Shown: positions 22,999 to 37,282 of the stretch, piece after piece | Layout of the letters: every line of letters starts with the position of its first letter | Numbering within the stretch: position 1 is the stretch's first letter | Source of the DNA: Argentina anserina | Lineage: Eukaryota; Streptophyta; Magnoliopsida; Rosales; Rosaceae | Direction of reading: 5' to 3' | Assembly: GCF_933775445.1 (NCBI RefSeq) | Contig: NW_026089473.1 | Coordinates: 496,001-560,000 of the forward strand | Length of the DNA: 64,000 nt | Position numbers and translations under genes: made by a program | The notes under the pieces: model-generated | The model's database searches: none | Seen by the model: the letters and a program-made list of their open reading frames with translations, nothing else | What the model was told of the DNA's origin: nothing

Positions 22999-25900
22999 AT
23001 GCGAGTTTCTATTGAATTTGAGAGTTTTGCAAGTGTGGGAGTGTGTTTCTTTCAAACTGAGTATCTTTACATCGTTTGCGTATCTTTACTATTCCAATTG
23101 TGTATCTTTACATCATTTGCGTATCTTTACTATTCCAATTGTGTATCTTTACATCGTTTGCGTATCTTTACTATTCCAATTGTGTATCTTTTCATTTCTC
23201 GTTTGAGTATCTTTATGTAAGGCTTCTGATGCGAGTTTCTATTGTATTTGAGAGTTTTGCAAGTGTGGGAGTGTGTTTCTTTCAAACTGAGTATCTTTAC
23301 ATCGTTTGCGTATCTTTACTATTCCAATTGTGTATTTTTTTCATTTCTCGTTTGAGTATCTTTCTGTAAGGCTTTCTGATGCGAGTTTCTATTGAATTTG
23401 AGAGTTTTGCAAGTGTGGGAGTGTGTTTCTTTCAAACTGAGTATCTTTACATCGTTTGCGTATCTTTACTATTCCAATTGTGTATCTTTACATCGTTTGC
23501 GTATCTTTACTATTCCAATTGAGTATCTTTTCATTTCTCGTTTGAGTATCTTTCTGTAAGGCTTTCTGATGCGAGTTTCTATTGAATTTGAGAGTTTTGC
23601 AAGTGTGGGAGTGTGTTTCTTTCAAACTGAGTACCTTTACATCGTTTGCGTATGTTTACTATTCCAATTTTGTATCTCTACATCGTTTGCGTATGTTTAC
23701 TATTCCAATTGTGTATCTTTACATCGTTTGCGTATCTTTACTATTCCAATTGAGTATCTTTTCATTTCTCGTTTGAGTATCTTTCTGTAAGGCTTTCTGA
23801 TGCGAGTTTCTATTGAATTTGAGAGTTTTGCAAGTGTGGGAGTGTGTTTCTTTCAAACTGAGTACCTTTACATCGTTTGCGTATGTTTACTATTCCAATT
23901 TTGTATCTTTACATCGTTTGCGTATGTTTACTATTCCAATTGTGTATCTTTACATCGTTTGCGTATCTTTACTATTCCAATTGTGTATCTTTTCATTTCT
24001 CGTTTGAGTATCTTTCTGTAAGGCTTCTGATGCGAGTTTCTATTGTATTTGAGAGTTTTGCAAGTGTGGGAGTGTGTTTCTTTCAAACTGAGTATCTTTA
24101 CATCGTTTGCGTATGTTTACTATTCCAATTGTGTATCTTTTCCTTTCTCGTTTGAGTATCTTTCTGTAAGGCTTCTGATGCGAGTTTCTATTGAATTTGA
24201 GAGTTTTGCAAGTGTGGGAGTGTGTTTCTTTCAAACTGAGTATCTTTACATCGTTTGCGTATCTTTACTATTCCAATTGTGTATCTTTACATCGTTTGCG
24301 TATCTTTACTATTCCAATTGAGTATCTTTTCATTTCTCGTTTGAGTATCTTTCTGTAAGGCTTTCTGATGCGAGTTTCTATTGAATTTGAGAGTTTTGCA
24401 AGTGTGGGAGTGTGTTTCTTTCAAACTGAGTATCTTTACATCGTTTGCGTATCTTTACTATTCCAATTGTGTATCTTTACATCATTTGCGTATCTTTACA
24501 ATTCCAATTGAGTATCTTTTCATTTCTCGTTTGAGTATCTTTCTGTAAGGCTTTCTGATGCGAGTTTCTATTGAATTTGAGAGTTTTGCAAGTGTGGGAG
24601 TGTGTTTCTTTCAAACTGAGTATCTTTACATCGTTTGCGTATGTTTACTATTCCAATTGTGTATCTTTACATCGTTTGCGTATCTTTACTATTCCAATTG
24701 TGTATCTTTTCATTTCTCGTTTGAGTATCTTTCTGTAAGGCTTCTGATGCGAGTTTCTATTGTATTTGAGAGTTTTGCAAGTGTGGGAGTGTGTTTCTTT
24801 CAAACTGAGTATCTTTACATCGTTTGCGTATGTTTACTATTCCAATTGTGTATCTTTTCATTTCTCGTTTGAGTATCTTTCTGTAAGGCTTCTGATGCGA
24901 GTTTCTATTGTATTTGAGAGTTTTGCAAGTGTGGGAGTGTGTTTCTTTCAAACTGAGTATCTTTACATCGTTTGCGTATGTTTACTATTCCAATTGTGTA
25001 TCTTTACATCGTTTGTGTATCTTTACTAGTCCAATTGTGTATCTTTTCATTTCTCGTTTGAGTATCTTTCTGTAAGGCTTCTGATGCGAGTTTCTATTGA
25101 ATTTGAGAGTTTTGCAAGTGTGGGAGTGTGTTTCTTTCAAACTGAATATCTTTACATCGTTTGCGTATCTTTACTATTCCAATTGTGTATCTTTACATCG
25201 TTTGCGTATCGTTACTATTCCAATTGTGTATCTTTTCATTTCTCGTTTGAGTATCTTTCTGTAAGGCTTCTGATGCGAGTTTCTATTGTATTTGAGAGTT
25301 TTGCAAGTGTGGGAGTGTGTTTCTTTCAAACTGAGTATCTTTACATCGTTTGCGTATGTTTACTATTCCAATTGTGTATCTTTACATCGTTTGCGTATCT
25401 TTACTAGTCCAATTGTGTATCTTTTCATTTCTCGTTTGAGTATCTTTCTGTAAGGCTTTCTGATGCGAGTTTCTATTGAATTTGAGAGTTTTGCAAGTGT
25501 GGGAGTGTGTTTCTTTCAAACTGAGTACCTTTACATCGTTTGCGTATGTTTACTATTCCAATTTTGTATCTTTACATCGTTTGCGTATCTTTACTATTCC
25601 AATTGTGTATCTTTTCATTTCTTGTTTGAGTATCTTTCTGTAAGGCTTTCTGATGCGAGTTTCTATTGAATTTGAGAGTTTTGCAAGTGTGGGAGTGTGT
25701 TTCTTTCAAACTGAGTATCTTTACATCGTTTGCGTATCTTTACTATTCCAATTGTGTATCTTTACATCATTTGCGTATCTTTACTATTCCAATTGTGTAT
25801 CTTTACATCGTTTGCGTATCTTTACTATTCCAATTGTGTATCTTTTCATTTCTCGTTTGAGTATCTTTATGTAAGGCTTCTGATGCGAGTTTCTATTGTA

Positions 25901-28003
25901 TTTGAGAGTTTTGCAAGTGTGGGAGTGTGTTTCTTTCAAACTGAGTATCTTTACATCGTTTGCGTATCTTTACTATTCCAATTGTGTATTTTTTTCATTT
26001 CTCGTTTGAGTATCTTTCTGTAAGGCTTTCTGATGCGAGTTTCTATTGAATTTGAGAGTTTTGCAAGTGTGGGAGTGTGTTTCTTTCAAACTGAGTATCT
26101 TTACATCGTTTGCGTATCTTTACTATTCCAATTGTGTATCTTTACATCGTTTGCGTATCTTTACTATTCCAATTGAGTATCTTTTCATTTCTCGTTTGAG
26201 TATCTTTCTGTAAGGCTTTCTGATGCGAGTTTCTATTGAATTTGAGAGTTTTGCAAGTGTGGGAGTGTGTTTCTTTCAAACTGAGTACCTTTACATCGTT
26301 TGCGTATGTTTACTATTCCAATTTTGTATCTCTACATCGTTTGCGTATGTTTACTATTCCAATTGTGTATCTTTACATCGTTTGCGTATCTTTACTATTC
26401 CAATTGAGTATCTTTTCATTTCTCGTTTGAGTATCTTTCTGTAAGGCTTTCTGATGCGAGTTTCTATTGAATTTGAGAGTTTTGCAAGTGTGGGAGTGTG
26501 TTTCTTTCAAACTTAGTACCTTTACATCGTTTGCGTATGTTTACTATTCCAATTTTGTATCTTTACATCGTTTGCGTATGTTTACTATTCCAATTGTGTA
26601 TCTTTACATCGTTTGCGTATCTTTACTATTCCAATTGTGTATCTTTTCATTTCTCGTTTGAGTATCTTTCTGTAAGGCTTCTGATGCGAGTTTCTATTGT
26701 ATTTGAGAGTTTTGCAAGTGTGGGAGTGTGTTTCTTTCAAACTGAGTATCTTTACATCGTTTGCGTATGTTTACTATTCCAATTGTGTATCTTTTCCTTT
26801 CTCGTTTGAGTATCTTTCTGTAAGGCTTCTGATGCGAGTTTCTATTGAATTTGAGAGTTTTGCAAGTGTGGGAGTGTGTTTCTTTCAAACTTAGTATCTT
26901 TACATCGTTTGCGTATGTTTACTATTCCAATTGTGTATCTTTACATCGTTTGCGTATCTTTACTATTCCAATTGAGTATCTTTTCATTTCTCGTTTGAGT
27001 ATCTTTCTGTAAGGCTTTCTGATGCGAGTTTCTATTGAATTTGAGAGTTTTGCAAGTGTGGGAGTGTGTTTCTTTCAAACTGAGTATCTTTACATCGTTT
27101 GCGTATCTTTACTATTCCAATTGTGTATCTTTACATCATTTGCGTATCTTTACAATTCCAATTGAGTATCTTTTCATTTCTCGTTTGAGTATCTTTCTGT
27201 AAGGCTTTCTGATGCGAGTTTCTATTGAATTTGAGAGTTTTGCAAGTGTGGGAGTGTGTTTCTTTCAAACTGAGTATCTTTACATCGTTTGCGTATGTTT
27301 ACTATTCCAATTGTGTATCTTTACATCGTTTGCGTATCTTTACTATTCCAATTGTGTATCTTTTCATTTCTCGTTTGAGTATCTTTCTGTAAGGCTTCTG
27401 ATGCGAGTTTCTATTGTATTTGAGAGTTTTGCAAGTGTGGGAGTGTGTTTCTTTCAAACTGAGTATCTTTACATCGTTTGCGTATGTTTACTATTCCAAT
27501 TGTGTATCTTTTCATTTCTCGTTTGAGTATCTTTCTGTAAGGCTTCTGATGCGAGTTTCTATTGTATTTGAGAGTTTTGCAAGTGTGGGAGTGTGTTTCT
27601 TTCAAACTGAGTATCTTTACATCGTTTGCGTATGTTTACTATTCCAATTGTGTATCTTTACATCGTTTGTGTATCTTTACTAGTCCAATTGTGTATCTTT
27701 TCATTTCTCGTTTGAGTATCTTTCTGTAAGGCTTCTGATGCGAGTTTCTATTGAATTTGAGAGTTTTGCAAGTGTGGGAGTGTGTTTCTTTCAAACTGAA
27801 TATCTTTACATCGTTTGCGTATCTTTACTATTCCAATTGTGTATCTTTACATCGTTTGCGTATCGTTACTATTCCAATTGTGTATCTTTTCATTTCTCGT
27901 TTGAGTATCTTTCTGTAAGGCTTCTGATGCGAGTTTCTATTGTATTTGAGAGTTTTGCAAGTGTGGGAGTGTGTTTCTTTCAAACTGAGTATCTTTACAT
28001 CGT
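22999..28003 (+). repeat. Two-copy higher-order block, period 2654 bp
   Basis: Monomer starts 22999, 23569, 24558 and 25084 recur at 25653, 26223, 27212 and 27738, all displaced by 2654 bases. Shared private marks include TGTATTTTTTTCATTTC (about 23330 and 25984), TTTGTATCTCTACATCG (about 23670 and 26324) and TTTTCCTTTCTCG (about 24137 and 26791). The match ends near 28003, where GTTTGTGTATG replaces GTTTGCGTATG. Few differences are visible, for example CAAACTGAG against CAAACTTAG near 24234 and 26888. Confidence 0.86.
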
Positions 28004-28116
28004 TTGTGTATGTTTACTATTTCAATTGTGTATCTTTGCATCGTTTGCGTATCTTTATTAGTCCAATTGTGTATCTTTTCATTCCTCGTTTGAGTATCTT
28101 TCTGTAAGGCTTCTGA

Positions 28117-28305
28117 TGCGAGTTTCTATTGTATTTGAGAGTTTTGCAAGTGTGGGAGTGTGTTTCTTTCAAACTGAGTATCTTTACATCGTTTGCGTAT
28201 GTTTACAATTCCAATGGAGTAATTTTTTCATCGTTTGTGTATCTTTACTAGTCCAATTGTGTATCTTTTCATTTCTCGTTTGAGTATCTTTCTGTAAGGC
28301 TTCTG
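28117..28305 (+). repeat. Chimeric monomer with a subrepeat inserted after a tail start
   Basis: The array here reads CCAATGGAGTAATTTTTTC and then ATCGTTTGTGTATC followed by CTAGTCC, so a tail start of the AATTTTTTC type switches back into a subrepeat of the CTAGTCC type. The total is still 189 bases. It is the reciprocal kind of exchange to the fusions near 40 kb, through the same short homology. Confidence 0.7.
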
Positions 28306-29639
28306 ATGCGAGTTTCTATTGAATTTGAGAGTTTTGCAAGTGTGGGAGTGTGTTTCTTTCAAACTGAATATCTTTACATCGTTTGCGTATCTTTACTATT
28401 CCAATTGTGTATCTTTACATCGTTTGCGTATCGTTACTATTCCAATTGTGTATCTTTTCATTTCTCGTTTGAGTATCTTTCTGTAAGGCTTCTGATGCGA
28501 GTTTCTATTGTATTTGAGAGTTTTGCAAGTGTGGGAGTGTGTTTCTTTCAAACTGAGTATCTTTACATCGTTTGTGTATGTTTACTATTTCAATTGTGTA
28601 TCTTTGCATCGTTTGCGTATCTTTATTAGTCCAATTGTGTATCTTTTCATTCCTCGTTTGAGTATCTTTCTGTAAGGCTTCTGATGCGAGTTTCTATTGT
28701 ATTTGAGAGTTTTGCAAGTGTGGGAGTGTGTTTCTTTCAAACTGAGTATCTTTACATCGTTTGCGTATCTTTACAATTCCAATGGAGTAATTTTTTCATT
28801 TCTCGTTTGTGTATCTTTCTGTAAGGCTTTCTGATGCGAGTTTCTTTTGAATTTGAGAGTTTTGCAAGTGTGGGAGTGTGTTTCTTTCAAACTGAGTATC
28901 TTTACATCGTTTGCGTATCTTTACTATTCCAATTGTGTATCTTTACATCGTTTGCGTATCTTTACTATTCCAATTGTGTATCTTTTCATTTGTCGTTTGA
29001 GTATCTTTCTGTAAGGCTTCTGATGCGAGTTTCTATTGTATTTGAGAGTTTTGCAAGTGTGGGAGTGTGTTTCTTTCAAACTGAGTATCTTTACATCGTT
29101 TGCGTATCTTTACTATTCCAATTGTGTATCTTTACATCGTTTGCGTATCTTTACTATTCCAATTGAGTATCTTTTCATTTCTCGTTTGAGTATCTTTCTG
29201 TAAGGCTTTCTGATGCGAGTTTCTATTGAATTTGAGAGTTTTGCAAGTGTGGGAGTGTGTTTCTTTCAAACTGAGTATCATTACATCGTTTGCGTATGTT
29301 TACTATTCCAATTTTGTATCTTTACATCGTTTGCGTATGTTTACTATTCCAATTTTGTATCTTTACATCGTTTGCGTATCTTTACTATTCCAATTGTGTA
29401 TCTTTTCAATTCTTGTTTGAGTATCTTTCTGTAAGGCTTTCTGATGCGAGTTTCTATTGAATTTGAGAGTTTTGCAAGTGTGGGAGTGTGTTTCTTTCAA
29501 ACTGAGTATCTTTACATCGTTTGCGTATCTTTACTATTCCAATTGTGTATCTTTACATCGTTTGCGTATCTTTACTATTCCAATTGTGTATCTTTTCATT
29601 TCTCGTTTGCGTATCTTTCTGTAAGGCTTTCTGATGCGA

Positions 29640-32200
29640 GTTTCTATTGTATTTGAGAGTTTTGCAAGTGTGGGAGTGTGTTTCTTTCAAACTGAGTATC
29701 TTTACATCGTTTGCGTATCTTTACTATTCCAATTGTGTATCTTTACATCATTTGCGTATCTTTACTATTCCAATTGTGTATCTTTACATCGTTTGCGTAT
29801 CTTTACTATTCCAATTGTGTATCTTTTCATTTCTCGTTTGAGTATCTTTATGTAAGGCTTCTGATGCGAGTTTCTATTGTATTTGAGAGTTTTGCAAGTG
29901 TGGGAGTGTGTTTCTTTCAAACTGAGTATCTTTACATCGTTTGCGTATGTTTACTATTCCAATTGTGTATCTTTTCATTTCTCGTTTGAGTATCTTTCTG
30001 TAAGGCTTCTGATGCGAGTTTCTATTGAATTTGAGAGTTTTGCAAGTGTGGGAGTGTGTTTCTTTCAAACTTAGTATCTTTACATCGTTTGCGTATGTTT
30101 ACTATTCCAATTGTGTATCTTTACATCGTTTGCGTATCTTTACTATTCCAATTGTGTATCTTTTCATTTCTCGTTTGAGTATCTTTCTGTAAGGCTTCTG
30201 ATGCGAGTTTCTATTGTATTTGAGAGTTTTGCAAGTGTGGGAGTGTGTTTCTTTCAAACTGAGTATCTTTACATCGTTTGCGTATGTTTACTATTCCAAT
30301 TGTGTATCTTTACATCGTTTGCGTATCTTTACTAGTCCAATTGTGTATCTTTTCATTTCTCGTTTGAGTATCTTTCTGTAAGGCTTCTGATGCGAGTTTC
30401 TATTGAATTTGAGAGTTTTGCAAGTGTGGGAGTGTGTTTCTTTCAAACTGAGTATCTTTACATCGTTTGCGTATCTTTACTATTCCAATTGTGTATCTTT
30501 ACATCGTTTGCGTATCGTTACTATTCCAATTGTGTATCTTTTCATTTCTCGTTTGAGTATCTTTCTGTAAGGCTTCTGATGCGAGTTTCTATTGTATTTG
30601 AGAGTTTTGCAAGTGTGGGAGTGTGTTTCTTTCAAACTGAGTATCTTTACATCGTTTGCGTATCTTTACTATTCCAATTGTGTATCTTTACATCGTTTGC
30701 GTATCTTTACTATTCCAATTGAGTATCTTTTCATTTCTCGTTTGAGTATCTTTCTGTAAGGCTTTCTGATGCGAGTTTCTATTGAATTTGAGAGTTTTGC
30801 AAGTGTGGGAGTGTGTTTCTTTCAAACTGAGTACCTTTACATCGTTTGCGTATGTTTACTATTCCAATTTTGTATCTCTACATCGTTTGCGTATGTTTAC
30901 TATTCCAATTGTGTATCTTTACATCGTTTGCGTATCTTTACTATTCCAATTGAGTATCTTTTCATTTCTCGTTTGAGTATCTTTCTGTAAGGCTTTCTGA
31001 TGCGAGTTTCTATTGAATTTGAGAGTTTTGCAAGTGTGGGAGTGTGTTTCTTTCAAACTGAGTACCTTTACATCGTTTGCGTATGTTTACTATTCCAATT
31101 TTGTATCTTTACATCGTTTGCGTATGTTTACTATTCCAATTGTGTATCTTTACATCGTTTGCGTATCTTTACTATTCCAATTGTGTATCTTTTCATTTCT
31201 CGTTTGAGTATCTTTCTGTAAGGCTTCTGATGCGAGTTTCTATTGTATTTGAGAGTTTTGCAAGTGTGGGAGTGTGTTTCTTTCAAACTGAGTATCTTTA
31301 CATCGTTTGCGTATGTTTACTATTCCAATTGTGTATCTTTTCCTTTCTCGTTTGAGTATCTTTCTGTAAGGCTTCTGATGCGAGTTTCTATTGAATTTGA
31401 GAGTTTTGCAAGTGTGGGAGTGTGTTTCTTTCAAACTTAGTATCTTTACATCGTTTGCGTATGTTTACTATTCCAATTGTGTATCTTTACATCGTTTGCG
31501 TATCTTTACTATTCCAATTGAGTATCTTTTCATTTCTCGTTTGAGTATCTTTCTGTAAGGCTTTCTGATGCGAGTTTCTATTGAATTTGAGAGTTTTGCA
31601 AGTGTGGGAGTGTGTTTCTTTCAAACTGAGTATCTTTACATCGTTTGCGTATCTTTACTATTCCAATTGTGTATCTTTACATCATTTGCGTATCTTTACA
31701 ATTCCAATTGAGTATCTTTTCATTTCTCGTTTGAGTATCTTTCTGTAAGGCTTTCTGATGCGAGTTTCTATTGAATTTGAGAGTTTTGCAAGTGTGGGAG
31801 TGTGTTTCTTTCAAACTGAGTATCTTTACATCGTTTGCGTATGTTTACTATTCCAATTGTGTATCTTTACATCGTTTGCGTATCTTTACTATTCCAATTG
31901 TGTATCTTTTCATTTCTCGTTTGAGTATCTTTCTGTAAGGCTTCTGATGCGAGTTTCTATTGTATTTGAGAGTTTTGCAAGTGTGGGAGTGTGTTTCTTT
32001 CAAACTGAGTATCTTTACATCGTTTGCGTATGTTTACTATTCCAATTGTGTATCTTTTCATTTCTCGTTTGAGTATCTTTCTGTAAGGCTTCTGATGCGA
32101 GTTTCTATTGTATTTGAGAGTTTTGCAAGTGTGGGAGTGTGTTTCTTTCAAACTGAGTATCTTTACATCGTTTGCGTATGTTTACTATTCCAATTGTGTA
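29640..32200 (+). repeat. Dispersed block copy of 21.9-25.0 kb (offsets 7770 then 7200)
   Basis: The first part (29640 to about 30600) lines up with 21870-22830 at an offset of 7770. The second part (about 30600-32200) lines up with 23400-25000 at an offset of 7200. The shared TGTATCTCTACATCG mark lies near 30870 in this copy. Relative to the older arrangement, 570 bases are missing at the join, which equals three monomers with one-base-longer tails. An extra 148 bp monomer sits at 32095. This looks like a block transfer with a whole-monomer deletion. Confidence 0.75.
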
Positions 32201-32770
32201 TCTTTTCATTTCTCGTTTGAGTATCTTTCTGTAAGGCTTCTGATGCGAGTTTCTATTGTATTTGAGAGTTTTGCAAGTGTGGGAGTGTGTTTCTTTCAAA
32301 CTGAATATCTTTACATCGTTTGCGTATCTTTACTATTCCAATTGTGTATCTTTACATCGTTTGCGTATCGTTACTATTCCAATTGTGTATCTTTTCATTT
32401 CTCGTTTGAGTATCTTTCTGTAAGGCTTCTGATGCGAGTTTCTATTGTATTTGAGAGTTTTGCAAGTGTGGGAGTGTGTTTCTTTCAAACTGAGTATCTT
32501 TACATCGTTTGTGTATGTTTACTATTTCAATTGTGTATCTTTGCATCGTTTGCGTATCTTTATTAGTCCAATTGTGTATCTTTTCATTCCTCGTTTGAGT
32601 ATCTTTCTGTAAGGCTTCTGATGCGAGTTTCTATTGTATTTGAGAGTTTTGCAAGTGTGGGAGTGTGTTTCTTTCAAACTGAGTATCTTTACATCGTTTG
32701 CGTATCTTTACAATTCCAATGGAGTAATTTTTTCATTTCTCGTTTGTGTATCTTTCTGTAAGGCTTTCTG

Positions 32771-35700
32771 ATGCGAGTTTCTTTTGAATTTGAGAGTTTT
32801 GCAAGTGTGGGAGTGTGTTTCTTTCAAACTGAGTATCTTTACATCGTTTGCGTATCTTTACTATTCCAATTGTGTATCTTTACATCGTTTGCGTATCTTT
32901 ACTATTCCAATTGTGTATCTTTTCATTTGTCGTTTGAGTATCTTTCTGTAAGGCTTCTGATGCGAATTTCTATTGTATTTGAGAGTTTTGCAAGTGTGGG
33001 AGTGTGTTTCTTTCAAACTGAGTATCTTTACATCGTTTGCGTATCTTTACTATTCCAATTGTGTATCTTTACATCGTTTGCGTATCTTTACTATTCCAAT
33101 TGAGTATCTTTTCATTTCTCGTTTGAGTATCTTTCTGTAAGGCTTTCTGATGCGAGTTTCTATTGAATTTGAGAGTTTTGCAAGTGTGGGAGTGTGTTTC
33201 TTTCAAACTGAGTATCATTACATCGTTTGCGTATGTTTACTATTCCAATTTTGTATCTTTACATCGTTTGCGTATCTTTACTATTCCAATTGTGTATCTT
33301 TTCAATTCTTGTTTGAGTATCTTTCTGTAAGGCTTTCTGATGCGAGTTTCTATTGAATTTGAGAGTTTTGCAAGTGTGGGAGTGTGTTTCTTTCAAACTG
33401 AGTATCTTTACATCGTTTGCGTATCTTTACTATTCCAATTGTGTATCTTTACATCGTTTGCGTATCTTTACTATTCCAATTGTGTATCTTTTCATTTCTC
33501 GTTTGCGTATCTTTCTGTAAGGCTTTCTGATGCGAGTTTCTATTGTATTTGAGAGTTTTGCAAGTGTGGGAGTGTGTTTCTTTCAAACTGAGTATCTTTA
33601 CATCGTTTGCGTATCTTTACAATTCCAATTGAGTAATTTTTTCATTTCTCGTTTGTGTATCTTTCTGTAAGGCTTTCTGATGCGAGTTTCTTTTGAATTT
33701 GAGAGTTTTGCAAGTGTGGGAGTGTGTTTCTTTCAAACTGAGTATCTTTACATCGTTTGCGTATCTTTACTATTCCAATTGTGTATCTTTACATCGTTTG
33801 CGTATCTTTACTATTCCAATTGTGTATCTTTTCATTTGTCGTTTGAGTATCTTTCTGTAAGGCTTCTGATGCGAGTTTCTATTGTATTTGAGAGTTTTGC
33901 AAGTGTGGGAGTGTGTTTCTTTCAAACTGAGTATCTTTACATCGTTTGCGTATCTTTACTATTCCAATTGTGTATCTTTACATCATTTGCGTATCTTTAC
34001 AATTCCAATTGAGTATCTTTTCATTTCTCGTTTGAGTATCTTTCTGTAAGGCTTTCTGATGCGAGTTTCTATTGAATTTGAGAGTTTTGCAAGTGTGGGA
34101 GTGTGTTTCTTTCAAACTGAGTATCTTTACATCGTTTGCGTATGTTTACTATTCCAATTGTGTATCTTTACATCGTTTGCGTATCTTTACTATTCCAATT
34201 GTGTATCTTTTCATTTCTCGTTTGAGTATCTTTCTGTAAGGCTTCTGATGCGAGTTTCTATTGTATTTGAGAGTTTTGCAAGTGTGGGAGTGTGTTTCTT
34301 TCAAACTGAGTATCTTTACATCGTTTGCGTATGTTTACTATTCCAATTGTGTATCTTTTCATTTCTCGTTTGAGTATCTTTCTGTAAGGCTTCTGATGCG
34401 AGTTTCTATTGTATTTGAGAGTTTTGCAAGTGTGGGAGTGTGTTTCTTTCAAACTGAGTATCTTTACATCGTTTGCGTATGTTTACTATTCCAATTGTGT
34501 ATCTTTACATCGTTTGTGTATCTTTACTAGTCCAATTGTGTATCTTTTCATTTCTCGTTTGAGTATCTTTCTGTAAGGCTTCTGATGCGAGTTTCTATTG
34601 AATTTGAGAGTTTTGCAAGTGTGGGAGTGTGTTTCTTTCAAACTGAATATCTTTACATCGTTTGCGTATCTTTACTATTCCAATTGTGTATCTTTACATC
34701 GTTTGCGTATCGTTACTATTCCAATTGTGTATCTTTTCATTTCTCGTTTGAGTATCTTTCTGTAAGGCTTCTGATGCGAGTTTCTATTGTATTTGAGAGT
34801 TTTGCAAGTGTGGGAGTGTGTTTCTTTCAAACTGAGTATCTTTACATCGTTTGTGTATGTTTACTATTTCAATTGTGTATCTTTGCATCGTTTGCGTATC
34901 TTTATTAGTCCAATTGTGTATCTTTTCATTCCTCGTTTGAGTATCTTTCTGTAAGGCTTCTGATGCGAGTTTCTATTGTATTTGAGAGTTTTGCAAGTGT
35001 GGGAGTGTGTTTCTTTCAAACTGAGTATCTTTACATCGTTTGCGTATCTTTACAATTCCAATGGAGTAATTTTTTCATTTCTCGTTTGTGTATCTTTCTG
35101 TAAGGCTTTCTGATGCGAGTTTCTTTTGAATTTGAGAGTTTTGCAAGTGTGGGAGTGTGTTTCTTTCAAACTGAGTATCTTTACATCGTTTGCGTATCTT
35201 TACTATTCCAATTGTGTATCTTTACATCGTTTGCGTATCTTTACTATTCCAATTGTGTATCTTTTCATTTGTCGTTTGAGTATCTTTCTGTAAGGCTTCT
35301 GATGCGAGTTTCTATTGTATTTGAGAGTTTTGCAAGTGTGGGAGTGTGTTTCTTTCAAACTGAGTATCTTTACATCGTTTGCGTATGTTTACTATTCCAA
35401 TTGTGTATCTTTACATCCTTTGCGTATCTTTACTATTCCAATTGAGTATCTTTTCATTTCTCGTTTGAGTATCTTTCTGTAAGGCTTTCTGATGCGAGTT
35501 TCTATTGAATTTGAGAGTTTTGCAAGTGTGGGAGTGTGTTTCTTTCAAACTGAGTATCATTACATCGTTTGCGTATGTTTACTATTCCAATTTTGTATCT
35601 TTACATCGTTTGCGTATCTTTACTATTCCAATTGTGTATCTTTTCAATTCTTGTTTGAGTATCTTTCTGTAAGGCTTTCTGATGCGAGTTTCTATTGAAT

Positions 35701-36320
35701 TTGAGAGTTTTGCAAGTGTGGGAGTGTGTTTCTTTCAAACTGAGTATCTTTACATCGTTTGCGTATCTTTACTATTCCAATTGTGTATCTTTACATCGTT
35801 TGCGTATCTTTACTATTCCAATTGTGTATCTTTTCATTTCTCGTTTGCGTATCTTTCTGTAAGGCTTTCTGATGCGAGTTTCTATTGTATTTGAGAGTTT
35901 TGCAAGTGTGGGAGTGTGTTTCTTTCAAACTGAGTATCTTTACATCGTTTGCGTATCTTTACAATTCCAATTGAGTAATTTTTTCATTTCTCGTTTGTGT
36001 ATCTTTCTGTAAGGCTTTCTGATGCGAGTTTCTTTTGAATTTGAGAGTTTTGCAAGTGTGGGAGTGTGTTTCTTTCAAACTGAGTATCTTTACATCGTTT
36101 GCGTATCTTTACTATTCCAATTGTGTATCTTTACATCGTTTGCGTATCTTTACTATTCCAATTGTGTATCTTTTCATTTGTCGTTTGAGTATCTTTCTGT
36201 AAGGCTTCTGATGCGAGTTTCTATTGTATTTGAGAGTTTTGCAAGTGTGGGAGTGTGTTTCTTTCAAACTGAGTATCTTTACATCGTTTGCGTATCTTTA
36301 CTATTCCAATTGTGTATCTT
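32771..36320 (+). repeat. Higher-order block, period 2342 bp with internal 909 bp step
   Basis: The sequence from 32771 recurs from 35113 (offset 2342). Within each copy a similar sub-block recurs after 909 bases (32771 to 33680; 35113 to 36022). Marks are TTTCTTTTGAATTT heads, CATTTGTCG tails, GAGTATCATTAC and TTTTCAATTCTTG. A partial earlier copy starts at 28834. The second copy diverges from the first after about 36320. Confidence 0.8.
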
Positions 36321-37282
36321 TACATCGTTTGCGTATCTTTACTATTCCAATTGAGTATCTTTTCATTTCTCGTTTGAGTATCTTTCTGTAAGGCTTTCTG
36401 ATGCGAGTTTCTATTGAATTTGAGAGTTTTGCAAGTGTGGGAGTGTGTTTCTTTCAAACTGAGTATCATTACATCGTTTGCGTATGTTTACTATTCCAAT
36501 TTTGTATCTTTACATCGTTTGCGTATCTTTACTATTCCAATTGTGTATCTTTTCAATTCTTGTTTGAGTATCTTTCTGTAAGGCTTTCTGATGCGAGTTT
36601 CTATTGAATTTGAGAGTTTTGCAAGTGTGGGAGTGTGTTTCTTTCAAACTGAGTATCTTTACATCGTTTGCGTATCTTTACTATTCCAATTGTGTATCTT
36701 TACATCGTTTCCGTATCTTTACTATTCCAATTGTGTATCTTTACATCGTTTCCGTATCTTTACTATTCCAATTGTGTATCTTTACATCGTTTCCGTATCT
36801 TTACTTTTCCAATTGTGTATCTTTACATCGTTTCCGTATCTTTACTATTCCAATTGTGTATCTTTTCATTTCTCGTTTGAGTATCTTTCTGTAAGGCTTC
36901 TGATGCGAGTTTCTATTGTATTTGAGAGTTTTGCAAGTGTGGGAGTGTGTTTCTTTCAAACTGAGTATCTTTACATCGTTTGCGTATCTTTACTATTCCA
37001 ATTGTGTATCTTTACATCGTTTGCGTATCTTTACTATTCCAATTGAGTATCTTTTCATTTCTCGTTTGAGTATCTTTCTGTAAGGCTTTCTGATGCGAGT
37101 TTCTATTGAATTTGAGAGTTTTGCAAGTGTGGGAGTGTGTTTCTTTCAAACTGAGTATCATTACATCGTTTGCGTATGTTTACTATTCCAATTTTGTATC
37201 TTTACATCGTTTGCGTATCTTTACTATTCCAATTGTGTATCTTTTCAATTCTTGTTTGAGTATCTTTCTGTAAGGCTTTCTG

